A stretch of DNA of 17,572 nucleotides from Candidatus Thalassarchaeaceae archaeon (GTDB taxonomy: Archaea > Thermoplasmatota > Poseidoniia > Poseidoniales > Thalassarchaeaceae): contig JASLJW010000031.1 of NCBI GenBank assembly GCA_030747885.1, positions 1 through 17,572 of the forward strand. Reading direction: 5' to 3'. Below the pieces are notes generated by a model. The model was given only the letters and a program-made list of their open reading frames with translations. It ran no database searches and was not told the origin of the DNA. Position numbers and translations under genes: made by a program. Shown here one piece after another: positions 8,516-14,990 of the stretch (position 1 is its first letter; every line of letters starts with the position of its first letter).

Positions 8516-9082
8516 TCACTCACCAAATAATGTTCGATTAACATCGCCTAGAGAATCTATCCAGACCTCTGCAAGACGATTATCGAACGTGTAATCCAAT
8601 CTTATGCTATTGTCCTCAGCAACGAGAATGAATCCTCCTAGAGCCTGGATGTCTTCACCTATAGTGAATCCACTAGCCTTCTGTTCTAAGGCTGCCCTGT
8701 CGATAGATGCAGGGAGTAATGTCATCTTACCTGAACTATCTGACTTAGCCTGTTTCAACATAGAATCCAATAAAGCAGAACGCTTTGCCAACTTAGGGTT
8801 CCCCAATTGACTTCGAACCGCCTCAAAGGTGAGATCTATTTCTTCCCTACGTGCTATCAAGACATCTTTCTGATTCATTTGCCTTGCACTAGCAACTGAT
8901 TCTTTGGCAATTTGAGCCGCCTCCATTTCCGATCCAGATAAGGCCGAAGATGCGTGCACTTCGACCTCGCTCTGAGCATCAGAAGCAATGTTGGCTGCTT
9001 GGGCCTTGGCCTCATCAATGATGGCCTTGGCTTCTTTGGCCGCTTCAGCTGCTATATCCTTAGCAAGTTGTTCTAAACTCAT
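8516..9082 (-). CDS. atpE: A-type ATP synthase subunit E (peripheral stalk)
   Basis: Peripheral stalk subunit that pairs with H to hold the catalytic head against rotation. 188 residues, typical for the family. The first 85 residues are an Ala/Glu/Lys-rich helix predicted to form the right-handed coiled coil with H. The C-terminal half is mixed alpha/beta, with LGGFILVAEDNSIRLDYTFDNRL near 147-169 matching the conserved globular head-binding domain of subunit E. The ATG is preceded by GTGAGG. It follows atpK by 43 nt and precedes atpC by 9 nt. Confidence 0.93.
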   Translation of the reverse strand: MSLEQLAKDIAAEAAKEAKAIIDEAKAQAANIASDAQSEVEVHASSALSGSEMEAAQIAKESVASARQMNQKDVLIARREEIDLTFEAVRSQLGNPKLAKRSALLDSMLKQAKSDSSGKMTLLPASIDRAALEQKASGFTIGEDIQALGGFILVAEDNSIRLDYTFDNRLAEVWIDSLGDVNRTLFGE

Positions 9083-9125
9083 GGTACAATCCTCACAAAC
9101 GTGAATTATTCATTTTCCTGAATGT

Positions 9126-9443
9126 TCACATCAAGAACATTGCTAGGAAACCGAACAAAACGATCGTCTCAGGTAGTGCCGTGAAGATTAGACCAGTGAC
9201 GAACTTATCGCCATCTTCTGCAACCATACCGACTGCAGCTGCTCCAATCTGTCCCTGGCTGAGGCCAGTGCCAACACCTGCTAGACCTAGCGCGATACCT
9301 GCTCCAAGGGGCATACCCCAGGAGTATCCTCCGCTAGATGCAGCTGCGATAGCACCAGTCGCTGCAACCACGTCTGCCATGCCAATAAAGGCAAGCAGAA
9401 CAATCATCATTCTCATTACGTTCTTCATCATCTTTGGGTTCAT
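9126..9443 (-). CDS. atpK: A-type ATP synthase subunit K (rotor ring proteolipid, c subunit)
   Basis: Ion-carrying rotor subunit in the membrane. 105 residues with three hydrophobic stretches: an N-terminal one (about 11-36, possibly a signal or extra helix) and the classical hairpin at 44-72 and 80-105. The ion-binding carboxylate is Glu92 in LPET. Gln63 in the first hairpin helix (SQGQIGAA) lies where Na+-binding c subunits carry a glutamine, and Thr93 follows the Glu, as in part of the Na+ ligand set. An aromatic Phe stands where F-type Na+ rings have Tyr. The coupling ion therefore cannot be decided from sequence. There is one hairpin per protein rather than the duplicated eukaryotic form. 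The ribosome site GGAGG is the strongest in the operon, as suits a subunit needed in many copies. Confidence 0.93.
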   Translation of the reverse strand: MNPKMMKNVMRMMIVLLAFIGMADVVAATGAIAAASSGGYSWGMPLGAGIALGLAGVGTGLSQGQIGAAAVGMVAEDGDKFVTGLIFTALPETIVLFGFLAMFLM

Positions 9444-9467
9444 TTCTCATTCCTCCGTTGTTTGTAT

Positions 9468-9487
9468 CCTGTGCGAACTCGCACGGG
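9468..9487 (-). promoter_or_regulatory. GC-rich hairpin in the atpI-atpK gap
   Basis: On the minus strand the transcript reads CCCGTGCGAGTTCGCACAGG. Five uninterrupted pairs (GTGCG/CGCAC) close a 4-nt loop, and a C-A mismatch plus two further C-G pairs extend the stem. It lies between the atpI stop and the strong atpK ribosome site. It may be an mRNA stabiliser or processing point that raises expression of the rotor subunit, but this is inference. No U-tract follows, so a terminator is unlikely. Confidence 0.45.
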
Positions 9488-9496
9488 AATATGTCA

Positions 9497-11683
9497 TTAT
9501 TGGCCAGAATCCACCTCCACGAAGCGGGGCCGTCCTCCTAGGGGAGCAAAGGGCTTCCCTGAAGCGGTGTAGAATTGACGCATCCATTCAACGAAATGGA
9601 GCCGAGCAGCATGGATATTCGGACTAAATACGCCCAAAACCCAAGCAAACATCTGAACGAGGAACCATCCTAAGAAGGCACCAAATGCGAGAGCGTATCC
9701 TGTACCTCCTGCAGACAAACCGTCCACAATCATGGGGTAAAGCAAACCATTGCCAGCTTCTGCGATCTTAACGCCAACAATGCCAACGGCGAAAAGGCGC
9801 ACATACGAGAGGGTTGTTGGCAACATTCCAATTGCCTCTATTGGGCCAAGTAGAAGTGCAACCGGAAGTGGCACATTCTCATGAGTTAGATGAACAATAA
9901 TGAGCAGTACTCCTATTCCAGCAGCAATAGCGCCACCCATTTGTAAATCAGAAAGAAGAGCCTCATAACCCTCAGAAGGATTGCCCTGTAAAATTAGATA
10001 TGCGTAGGAGAAGAAGAAACCTCCTCCAAGAACTAGCATCCAAGATACTTTGCCAAATAAGGCACCTGACCATCCATGTCCATGCTTGATTTCATCGATT
10101 GCTCCAAGGACAAATGCGACCATTAGGTGAACTACTCCCAGATAGATTGTAAGGAGAATCAAATCAGTCAGGTTTCCTGTAACTCTGTGGAATGGGAATG
10201 CGAGGACAACTCCCATTGGAAGGTTAGCCTCAAACAGATTGTGGTGATTAGTGAATTCTCCACCATAAGGATACATTATCGAAAGAGAAGATGCCCATGA
10301 AGGCACTCCTTCTGTAAACATCCAATGGCATCCTGAACTGGATGCTCCTCCAGCAGCATGAAGTGCAGCCTCACAGTGATAATGTGGAAGAATCTCAAAA
10401 CCTGCAAATTCTCCATAGATATATCCGAAAATAATCGTTGATATGCCAATATAAGACAATAGTTTGGCCCCAAGAACTCCTAATTCACTACCCGAATCTT
10501 TGGTCTTCATGTATACAAGCCCTCCAAGGCCAAGAGTCATCATCCCATACAACATATCTCCAAGCATCAAACCGAAGAACAATGGATATGTGAAAAGCAT
10601 GAAAACAGTAGGATCTATCTTCCCGTAATCAGAACGTCCGACTGCATCAGTAAGCAACTCCATTGGCTTAGAAAGTCCATGATCTCCGAAAGCTATCGGA
10701 GGGCTTGGGGAATGATGGTCGTTGTGACCGTGTAATCCATGATGCTTGGGTGCTACATCAGTATCTACATGAATATGGCTACAATGAGAACCTATTGATG
10801 ACTGAATCTCTTCAACCCTATCTGCAACAACCCATCCGTCAATCACAAATGCATGTTTACTTACTGCAATTTTTGTGGGAGCAGTAGATTCAACAAAATC
10901 TCTCTCAAGAAGTTCGATTCCACAAAGGAAGTTGGAACCATGGGTAGAACCCCAACTTTCCAATTCATTCTCGAGGATTTCCTTCTCCTTCTCTAAGGAT
11001 GCGAGATTTTTCCTTTCGACAGATAATTCATCTGAAGGTGAACCTTCACCTGTAGGTGGCTGAACAGCAGTGAACCCGAGAGATTCGAGTTCTTTCGAGG
11101 CTTTTTCAGCATCATCATTTCTGACTACAACTAAACAAAGGCGCCCAGTATCTGTTTTAGATTCGCCTACAAAACCAGAAACTCCTGCAGATGTAAGAGT
11201 AGATTCCACCGAATTTTTACCAGAAATCCGGCCCACCAATGAGGTAGCAGTTCGATATCCATCTAAAAGATCTAAATCCACACCAAGAGCAGTGAAATCC
11301 TCTAAGGATTGGACTCTTTCCTTTGAAGAACCAATCAATGAGGTAAGGTCTTCAATTCGTTCAATTTTCCCAGCTGCATCTGCGACTGCTTCTCCTAAAC
11401 TTCCTTCAAGCCACTCTCGTACATTCGATTCCTGGGCCCTATCGTCTGGATTATCGGGCGAGACCCAATTTGAAACACTTCGATAAGTTGTTAATTGCTT
11501 GGCAATTTCTTCATTATCTACACGAGGAGAACCCAACTCAAATTCGTCTCCATCCTCACCATCGAAATCGATGATATCGATGGCATTCAAAGACACTAAT
11601 CGGTGCATAACATCATCAAGATTGGACCTTAATCCAGCCGCTACGAATCGAGCCATTGGGCGATTCGTCATCTCTCCGACCAT
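9497..11683 (-). CDS. atpI: A-type ATP synthase subunit I (membrane stator, V-type a-like)
   Basis: Provides the ion half-channels next to the K ring and anchors the peripheral stalks. 728 residues, somewhat longer than many archaeal AtpI (about 650-700). The N-terminal 340 residues are cytosolic, including a coiled-coil stretch at 218-244. The membrane domain starts with PTVFMLFTYPLFFGLMLGDMLYG (358-380), a family hallmark. Arg629 in TLSYVRLFAVG is the conserved arginine facing the rotor carboxylate. The C-terminal GVFSPNIHAARLHFVEWMRQFY is also diagnostic. Oddities are a His-rich linker at 300-324 with nine His, and a loop at about 428-485 containing HYHCEAALH and GCHW. The ATG is preceded by GAGGTG. 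The gap after atpH is 13 nt. Confidence 0.96.
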   Translation of the reverse strand: MVGEMTNRPMARFVAAGLRSNLDDVMHRLVSLNAIDIIDFDGEDGDEFELGSPRVDNEEIAKQLTTYRSVSNWVSPDNPDDRAQESNVREWLEGSLGEAVADAAGKIERIEDLTSLIGSSKERVQSLEDFTALGVDLDLLDGYRTATSLVGRISGKNSVESTLTSAGVSGFVGESKTDTGRLCLVVVRNDDAEKASKELESLGFTAVQPPTGEGSPSDELSVERKNLASLEKEKEILENELESWGSTHGSNFLCGIELLERDFVESTAPTKIAVSKHAFVIDGWVVADRVEEIQSSIGSHCSHIHVDTDVAPKHHGLHGHNDHHSPSPPIAFGDHGLSKPMELLTDAVGRSDYGKIDPTVFMLFTYPLFFGLMLGDMLYGMMTLGLGGLVYMKTKDSGSELGVLGAKLLSYIGISTIIFGYIYGEFAGFEILPHYHCEAALHAAGGASSSGCHWMFTEGVPSWASSLSIMYPYGGEFTNHHNLFEANLPMGVVLAFPFHRVTGNLTDLILLTIYLGVVHLMVAFVLGAIDEIKHGHGWSGALFGKVSWMLVLGGGFFFSYAYLILQGNPSEGYEALLSDLQMGGAIAAGIGVLLIIVHLTHENVPLPVALLLGPIEAIGMLPTTLSYVRLFAVGIVGVKIAEAGNGLLYPMIVDGLSAGGTGYALAFGAFLGWFLVQMFAWVLGVFSPNIHAARLHFVEWMRQFYTASGKPFAPLGGRPRFVEVDSGQ

Positions 11684-11696
11684 CTAAAACACCTCA

Positions 11697-12011
11697 TTAA
11701 GATCGAATTGCATCCAACACTAGATTAACAGCAGCATCCCGATTTGCCTCGGCATTAGAATGAACATCAGAAAGTGAAGACTCTCCAGACTTCTTGACTT
11801 TCGCCGCCTCTCCAGAAGCTGAATCTCTGGCGGCTTGGAGGTTACTCTGAGCCGCTGCTTCAGTATCGCGACGACCAGCATTGACTGCCTCGGTAGCCGC
11901 GGAACGAGCATCGGAGAGGATACGTGATGCCTTTTCCTTTGCATCTTGAACAGTTTTTTCAGCAGAAGCCTCGGCTTCCTTCACGGTACGTAGGATGTCA
12001 TCTCTTCCCAA
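11697..12011 (-). CDS. atpH: A-type ATP synthase subunit H (peripheral stalk coiled coil)
   Basis: Partner of subunit E in the peripheral stalk, a long helix with an 11-residue (hendecad) repeat. 104 residues, typical. The whole sequence is charged and Ala-rich with almost no helix breakers (AEKTVQDAKEKASRILSDAR, AAKVKKSGESSLSDVHSNAE). It begins with TTG at 12009-12011, supported by GGTGAT 5 nt upstream. It is the first gene of the ATPase cluster, as in many archaeal operons (H-I-K-E-C-F-A-B-D). A TATA-like promoter lies about 40 nt upstream. Confidence 0.9.
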   Translation of the reverse strand: MGRDDILRTVKEAEASAEKTVQDAKEKASRILSDARSAATEAVNAGRRDTEAAAQSNLQAARDSASGEAAKVKKSGESSLSDVHSNAEANRDAAVNLVLDAIRS

Positions 12012-12016
12012 AGCGA

Positions 12017-12022
12017 ATCACC
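12017..12022 (-). promoter_or_regulatory. Ribosome binding site of atpH
   Basis: GGTGAT on the minus strand, 5 nt before the TTG start at 12011; the spacing equals that seen at atpD. Confidence 0.6.
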
Positions 12023-12047
12023 TTGCTCACGCCCAATAATGAGGGGC

Positions 12048-12057
12048 TTATCATATT
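12048..12057 (-). promoter_or_regulatory. Candidate TATA box of the ATP synthase operon
   Basis: AATATGATAA on the minus strand. An archaeal start site about 25 nt downstream would fall near 12027, leaving a short leader that contains the GGTGAT ribosome site. Judged by eye only. Confidence 0.35.
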
Positions 12058-12068
12058 GACCGTTGTAG

Positions 12069-12095
12069 TTCTGTTTCAACAATTTCAGAACAGAG
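12069..12095. repeat. Imperfect inverted repeat in the divergent intergenic region
   Basis: TTCTGTT (12069-12075) and AACAGAG (12089-12095) match as an inverted repeat at six of seven positions, with a 13-nt spacer. It lies between the candidate promoters of atpH and the methyltransferase and could be an operator; chance is possible. Confidence 0.25.
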
Positions 12096-12101
12096 AACAC
12101 T

Positions 12102-12108
12102 CATATCC
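12102..12108 (+). promoter_or_regulatory. Candidate TATA-like element of the methyltransferase gene
   Basis: CATATCC lies about 25 nt before the GTG at 12129, which fits a leaderless transcript. The match to the archaeal TATA consensus is weak. Confidence 0.25.
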
Positions 12109-12128
12109 ATCTCACAATTCGGAATTCT

Positions 12129-12836
12129 GTGGACCACACCTCAATGGGAGAGGACGACTGGGCAATTCTCCAGTCCAATTTAGAGGCAACCATTCCCGTA
12201 TATGACCGCATAAACCGTTTTGCCACCTTTGGCCAAGATCAAAGGTGGAGGAGAATGGTGCAAGATAGATTACCAGACGAAGGAAAAATTCTGGAAATTG
12301 GTTGTGGTCCAGGATCATTCGCAGAAAATCTAACCGGTAGAGAACTCACATGTCTCGACCCAATAGCTGCAATGCTATCAGTAGCAGAACCTAGAGTCAA
12401 CAATAATCGTTTATCTCGAGGCGATTCACCGGTGATCTTTGTAGAAGGAACAGCTGAATCACTTCCTTTTGAGGATTCATCTTTTGATGCAGTATGTTCA
12501 CTATTCTCATTCCGAGACTGGTACGATAAAAAAGCAGGGTTATCCGAGGCACTTAGGGTCTTGAAACCTGGCGGGAAACTAGTGATTGTCGACCCAGCAA
12601 AAATGAACCGTTTTCACGGATGGCTTGGCTACCTTTACATGCGAATTTGGGTGGGATCATATGCAAGATTCGTATGCAAACAAAGAGATCATCCCTGGAA
12701 ATGGCTCACAAAGACCTATGTTCACTTTGGAACCACTAAAGATTATGTGAAAATGATGAGAGAAATCGGTTTTTCAAATGTACAATCCAAAGTCGTATTC
12801 CCTGGAATGGCCACAATTTGGCAAGGGGAGAAATAA
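12129..12836 (+). CDS. UbiE/MenG-like SAM-dependent methyltransferase
   Basis: Class I methyltransferase of the quinone C-methyltransferase family. 235 residues, close to UbiE/MenG (about 230-250). Seen: the N-terminal family block PVYDRINRFATFGQDQRWRR (24-43), the SAM-binding loop LEIGCGPGSF (55-64), an acidic residue after the second strand (CLDPIAAML), EGTAESLPFEDSSFDAVCSLFSFRDW (about 98-123), LRVLKPGGKLVIVDP, and a C-terminal KDYVKMMREIGFSNVQ element. UbiE enzymes carry FRN where this has FRDW. Neighbouring isoprenoid genes suggest methylation of a demethylmenaquinone-type substrate, which is inference. The start is uncertain: GTG at 12129 fits a leaderless start, and ATG at 12144 is the alternative; no ribosome site precedes either. 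Confidence 0.8.
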   Translation: MDHTSMGEDDWAILQSNLEATIPVYDRINRFATFGQDQRWRRMVQDRLPDEGKILEIGCGPGSFAENLTGRELTCLDPIAAMLSVAEPRVNNNRLSRGDSPVIFVEGTAESLPFEDSSFDAVCSLFSFRDWYDKKAGLSEALRVLKPGGKLVIVDPAKMNRFHGWLGYLYMRIWVGSYARFVCKQRDHPWKWLTKTYVHFGTTKDYVKMMREIGFSNVQSKVVFPGMATIWQGEK

Positions 12837-12839
12837 TCA

Positions 12840-12857
12840 TTGGATTAGAAAATCCAA
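12840..12857. terminator. Hairpin between convergent genes, overlapping the reductase stop codon
   Basis: TTGGATT and AATCCAA form a perfect 7-bp inverted repeat around a 4-nt loop, in the 8-bp gap and the last codons of the minus-strand gene. The symmetry and position between convergent ends suggest a shared terminator or RNA 3' end stabiliser. No long T-run follows on either strand. Confidence 0.35.
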
Positions 12858-13945
12858 AACATTCGACGACAGGTGACTGCTCTCCAAATTATTCGCCTCG
12901 TCAAGCGGTTGAATAGTAAATTAAGTAACAAATCTGGGAGCCTGAAAATTATGCTACCAAATCTAAACGATCTCTTGGAATTACGCATGACTTTTCCCAT
13001 CTGATTTTCCCACCTAACCTCATATTCAGATAATGAAACTCCATCCTTCAGATGCTCTGCAATTACTTGCCCGGCTATCCGTCCACCAACCATCGCAATT
13101 GTGATTCCTGCACCATTGGATGGCAATACCATTCCTGCAGCATCACCAACCAACAGATAGTTACCTTTGACAAATTTCTGTATTGAACCCGACATCGGCA
13201 ACGACCCAGCTCCTTGGAATGTGATTTCTCCTGAATATTTAGAAATGAATTCCTCTGAAAATTCATTCAAACTACGACCCTTTGCCATTCTACGTTGAAT
13301 CCCAAGCCCAATATTGGCCCCAGAACCTTTTGGAAACATCCACGCATACCCACCAGGTGCCATTGATCCAAAGTGTAGTTCAACTGCCTCGCCAAAATCT
13401 CCTTCCATCAAAACGAATTTTACTGGAATCTTTGTGAAGGATTCCTCCCAATAATCTCTGAGAATCGGGTCATTATGCCCCCCAGCCCCCACAATTATCC
13501 GCGCACGAAATGAAGAACCATCTTTCAAAAAAACAGTATCTCCTTCAACTGATTTGACCTGCTCGCCTAGAAGGTAATCCGCACCTGATTCCTTGGCTAA
13601 ATCTACTAGGGCTTCATCATGTCTAACTCGATTTAGCACAAAACCTTCGAAATTAAATCTCAACGGTTTCCCTGAAGGTGGAACAATATGCATTTTTGAT
13701 GATCTTCGTGAAATTGCATCTTCTGGTGTTTGGAACAAATCATCCATATCAGGGACATTAGGACACAAGCGTCTCATCTCATCATTTGTAGGAACTAATT
13801 CTCCACATTGTAATGGTGAACCTATGGGGTCCCGCCCATCAATAACCAATACATCAGCGCCTCCTTCAGCAGCATATCTAGCGACAGTACTCCCTGCAGG
13901 GCCGCCTCCAATGACAATCACATCACGAAGCACATCATCGCTCAT
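12845..13945 (-). CDS. Geranylgeranyl reductase family FAD-dependent oxidoreductase
   Basis: Flavoenzyme that saturates isoprenoid double bonds, in archaea usually in membrane lipids or in menaquinone tails. 366 residues from the chosen start. Seen: dinucleotide-binding GGGPAG at 13-18, the PxxCG motif as PLQCGE at 44-49, the family motif YxWxFP as YAWMFP at 200-205, and the second FAD motif GDAAGMVLPSNGAGI at 267-281. The C-terminus is basic and hydrophobic, suggesting membrane association. The ATG at 13943-13945 is preferred because GTGAT lies 4 nt upstream; a GTG at 13954 would overlap the previous stop by 4 nt and has no ribosome site. It is coupled to the polyprenyl synthase gene and convergent with the methyltransferase. 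Substrate (glycerolipid or quinone tail) cannot be read from sequence. Confidence 0.87.
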   Translation of the reverse strand: MSDDVLRDVIVIGGGPAGSTVARYAAEGGADVLVIDGRDPIGSPLQCGELVPTNDEMRRLCPNVPDMDDLFQTPEDAISRRSSKMHIVPPSGKPLRFNFEGFVLNRVRHDEALVDLAKESGADYLLGEQVKSVEGDTVFLKDGSSFRARIIVGAGGHNDPILRDYWEESFTKIPVKFVLMEGDFGEAVELHFGSMAPGGYAWMFPKGSGANIGLGIQRRMAKGRSLNEFSEEFISKYSGEITFQGAGSLPMSGSIQKFVKGNYLLVGDAAGMVLPSNGAGITIAMVGGRIAGQVIAEHLKDGVSLSEYEVRWENQMGKVMRNSKRSFRFGSIIFRLPDLLLNLLFNRLTRRIIWRAVTCRRMFWIF

Positions 13946-13949
13946 AGCA

Positions 13950-13954
13950 ATCAC
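13950..13954 (-). promoter_or_regulatory. Ribosome binding site of the reductase overlapping the synthase stop
   Basis: GTGAT on the minus strand, 4 nt before the ATG at 13945. It includes the TGA of the upstream gene and favours the ATG over the GTG start. Confidence 0.5.
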
Positions 13955-14931
13955 AACTTTCTGCCAAGAGACATCTCTGCAAGGCCTTCCATTAACTCAC
14001 GAGCAGAGGTAGGGGGCAATCGACGCAGTCTGTCCAAGGCATTAATGAGATGGGTTTCAATCAAATTTCGAGTATAATCGAATGAACCTGCTTCATTGAG
14101 GAGTTCAGTTAATTCATCCCAATGTGCATCATTAAATGATTCTAAAATCTCTGCAATCCGCTGCCTTGGCGCACCATGTAGGACTGTAAGTGCATGAATT
14201 AATGGCAACGTCATTTTTCCTTCATGTACATCGGTTCCTCGTGGTTTCCCCATAGACAAATCGCCGGTTAAATCAAGTAAATCATCCACCATTTGGAATG
14301 CAATTCCCACTCCCATACCAAATTCCTTCAAATTCTCAATGTGTTCTTCTGAGGCCCCTGCAAGAATTGCCGCTGCAGCGCATGCATTAGCAAAGGGTCC
14401 AGCAGTTTTCCCCCTAACAATTTCATCATAATCTTCAGGCCTCGTAGTGAGATCCCTAATATGCCTCATTTGTTTGAGTTCAGCAGCAGCAATCGCAGTA
14501 CATGTCGTTGAAACTGAATCTACAATTCTATTCTCTGCTCGACCTCCTAATCCAAAACCCAAAACGAATAGATAATCTCCTACAATAATTGCTTGTGCAT
14601 CTCCATGTGCAATGTGTAGAGTTGGGGCGCCTCGGCGCAATCTAGCACCATCGTAAATATCATCATGAACCAACGTAGCAGTATGGATTAATTCGAATGC
14701 TAAGGCCAAATCCATTACTTCTTCTGATGGAGACCCCCCTGCTGCTTCATGCGCTAATAAAGTCAAAACAGGACGCCATCTCTTACCCCCTGCCAACAAT
14801 ACTGTTCTTGCCATGGACATCGCCTCAGCAGATGGTCCAGCCATTTCCTTGGTTACGAGTTCTCCCAAAGATGCCTCTACCTTCTCTCGATATGCGCTCA
14901 ACCGCGCCTCTAGGTCAATGCTCACAACCAT
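13951..14931 (-). CDS. Trans-polyprenyl diphosphate synthase (GGPP or longer chain)
   Basis: Adds isopentenyl diphosphate units to an allylic diphosphate. 326 residues, normal for the family. Seen: GGKRWRPVL at 48-56; the first Asp-rich motif DDIYD at 90-94 followed by RLRRG; Lys-Thr in VRGKTAGPF; the second Asp-rich motif FQMVDDLLD at 212-220; GKPRGTDVHEGKMTLPLIHAL. The fifth residue before the first Asp is Ala85 in HTATLVHDD. Long-chain quinone-tail synthases such as IspB read HTATLLHDD, while shorter-chain enzymes usually have a bulkier residue there. The product may therefore be longer than C20, but archaeal GGPP synthase is not excluded. The ATG at 14931 has no ribosome site and lies 30 nt from a TATA box, so it is probably leaderless. 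It overlaps the ribosome site of the reductase gene. Confidence 0.88.
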   Translation of the reverse strand: MVVSIDLEARLSAYREKVEASLGELVTKEMAGPSAEAMSMARTVLLAGGKRWRPVLTLLAHEAAGGSPSEEVMDLALAFELIHTATLVHDDIYDGARLRRGAPTLHIAHGDAQAIIVGDYLFVLGFGLGGRAENRIVDSVSTTCTAIAAAELKQMRHIRDLTTRPEDYDEIVRGKTAGPFANACAAAAILAGASEEHIENLKEFGMGVGIAFQMVDDLLDLTGDLSMGKPRGTDVHEGKMTLPLIHALTVLHGAPRQRIAEILESFNDAHWDELTELLNEAGSFDYTRNLIETHLINALDRLRRLPPTSARELMEGLAEMSLGRKL

Positions 14932-14950
14932 GAGAACGGGTCGATGTCAT

Positions 14951-14975
14951 GGGTGTGCTATATCAACGGGTGTGC
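14951..14975. promoter_or_regulatory. Shared bidirectional TATA promoter bracketed by a direct repeat
   Basis: TATAT at 14959-14963 has its centre at 14961, exactly 30 nt from the first base of both flanking start codons (14931 minus, 14991 plus). The surrounding GCTATATC reads as GATATAGC on the other strand, so both directions have a TATA-like box. GGGTGTGC occurs at 14951-14958 and again at 14968-14975 in the same orientation, partly overlapping the box. Neither gene has a ribosome site. Promoter function and a role for the repeat are inferred. Confidence 0.55.
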
Positions 14976-14990
14976 AGACGACAGTCTGCT

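Noticed and set aside
9181..9627. 148-codon open frame on the plus strand opposite atpK and the end of atpI
   Set aside because: It is antisense to two clear genes, has a low-complexity Ala/Pro composition from the reversed frame, and no promoter or ribosome site.
14949..14990. Longer N-terminus of the HemC-like protein from an ATG at 14949
   Set aside because: That ATG lies before the TATA box and direct repeats; the 14 added residues look like translated promoter, and the ATG at 14991 has the right spacing.
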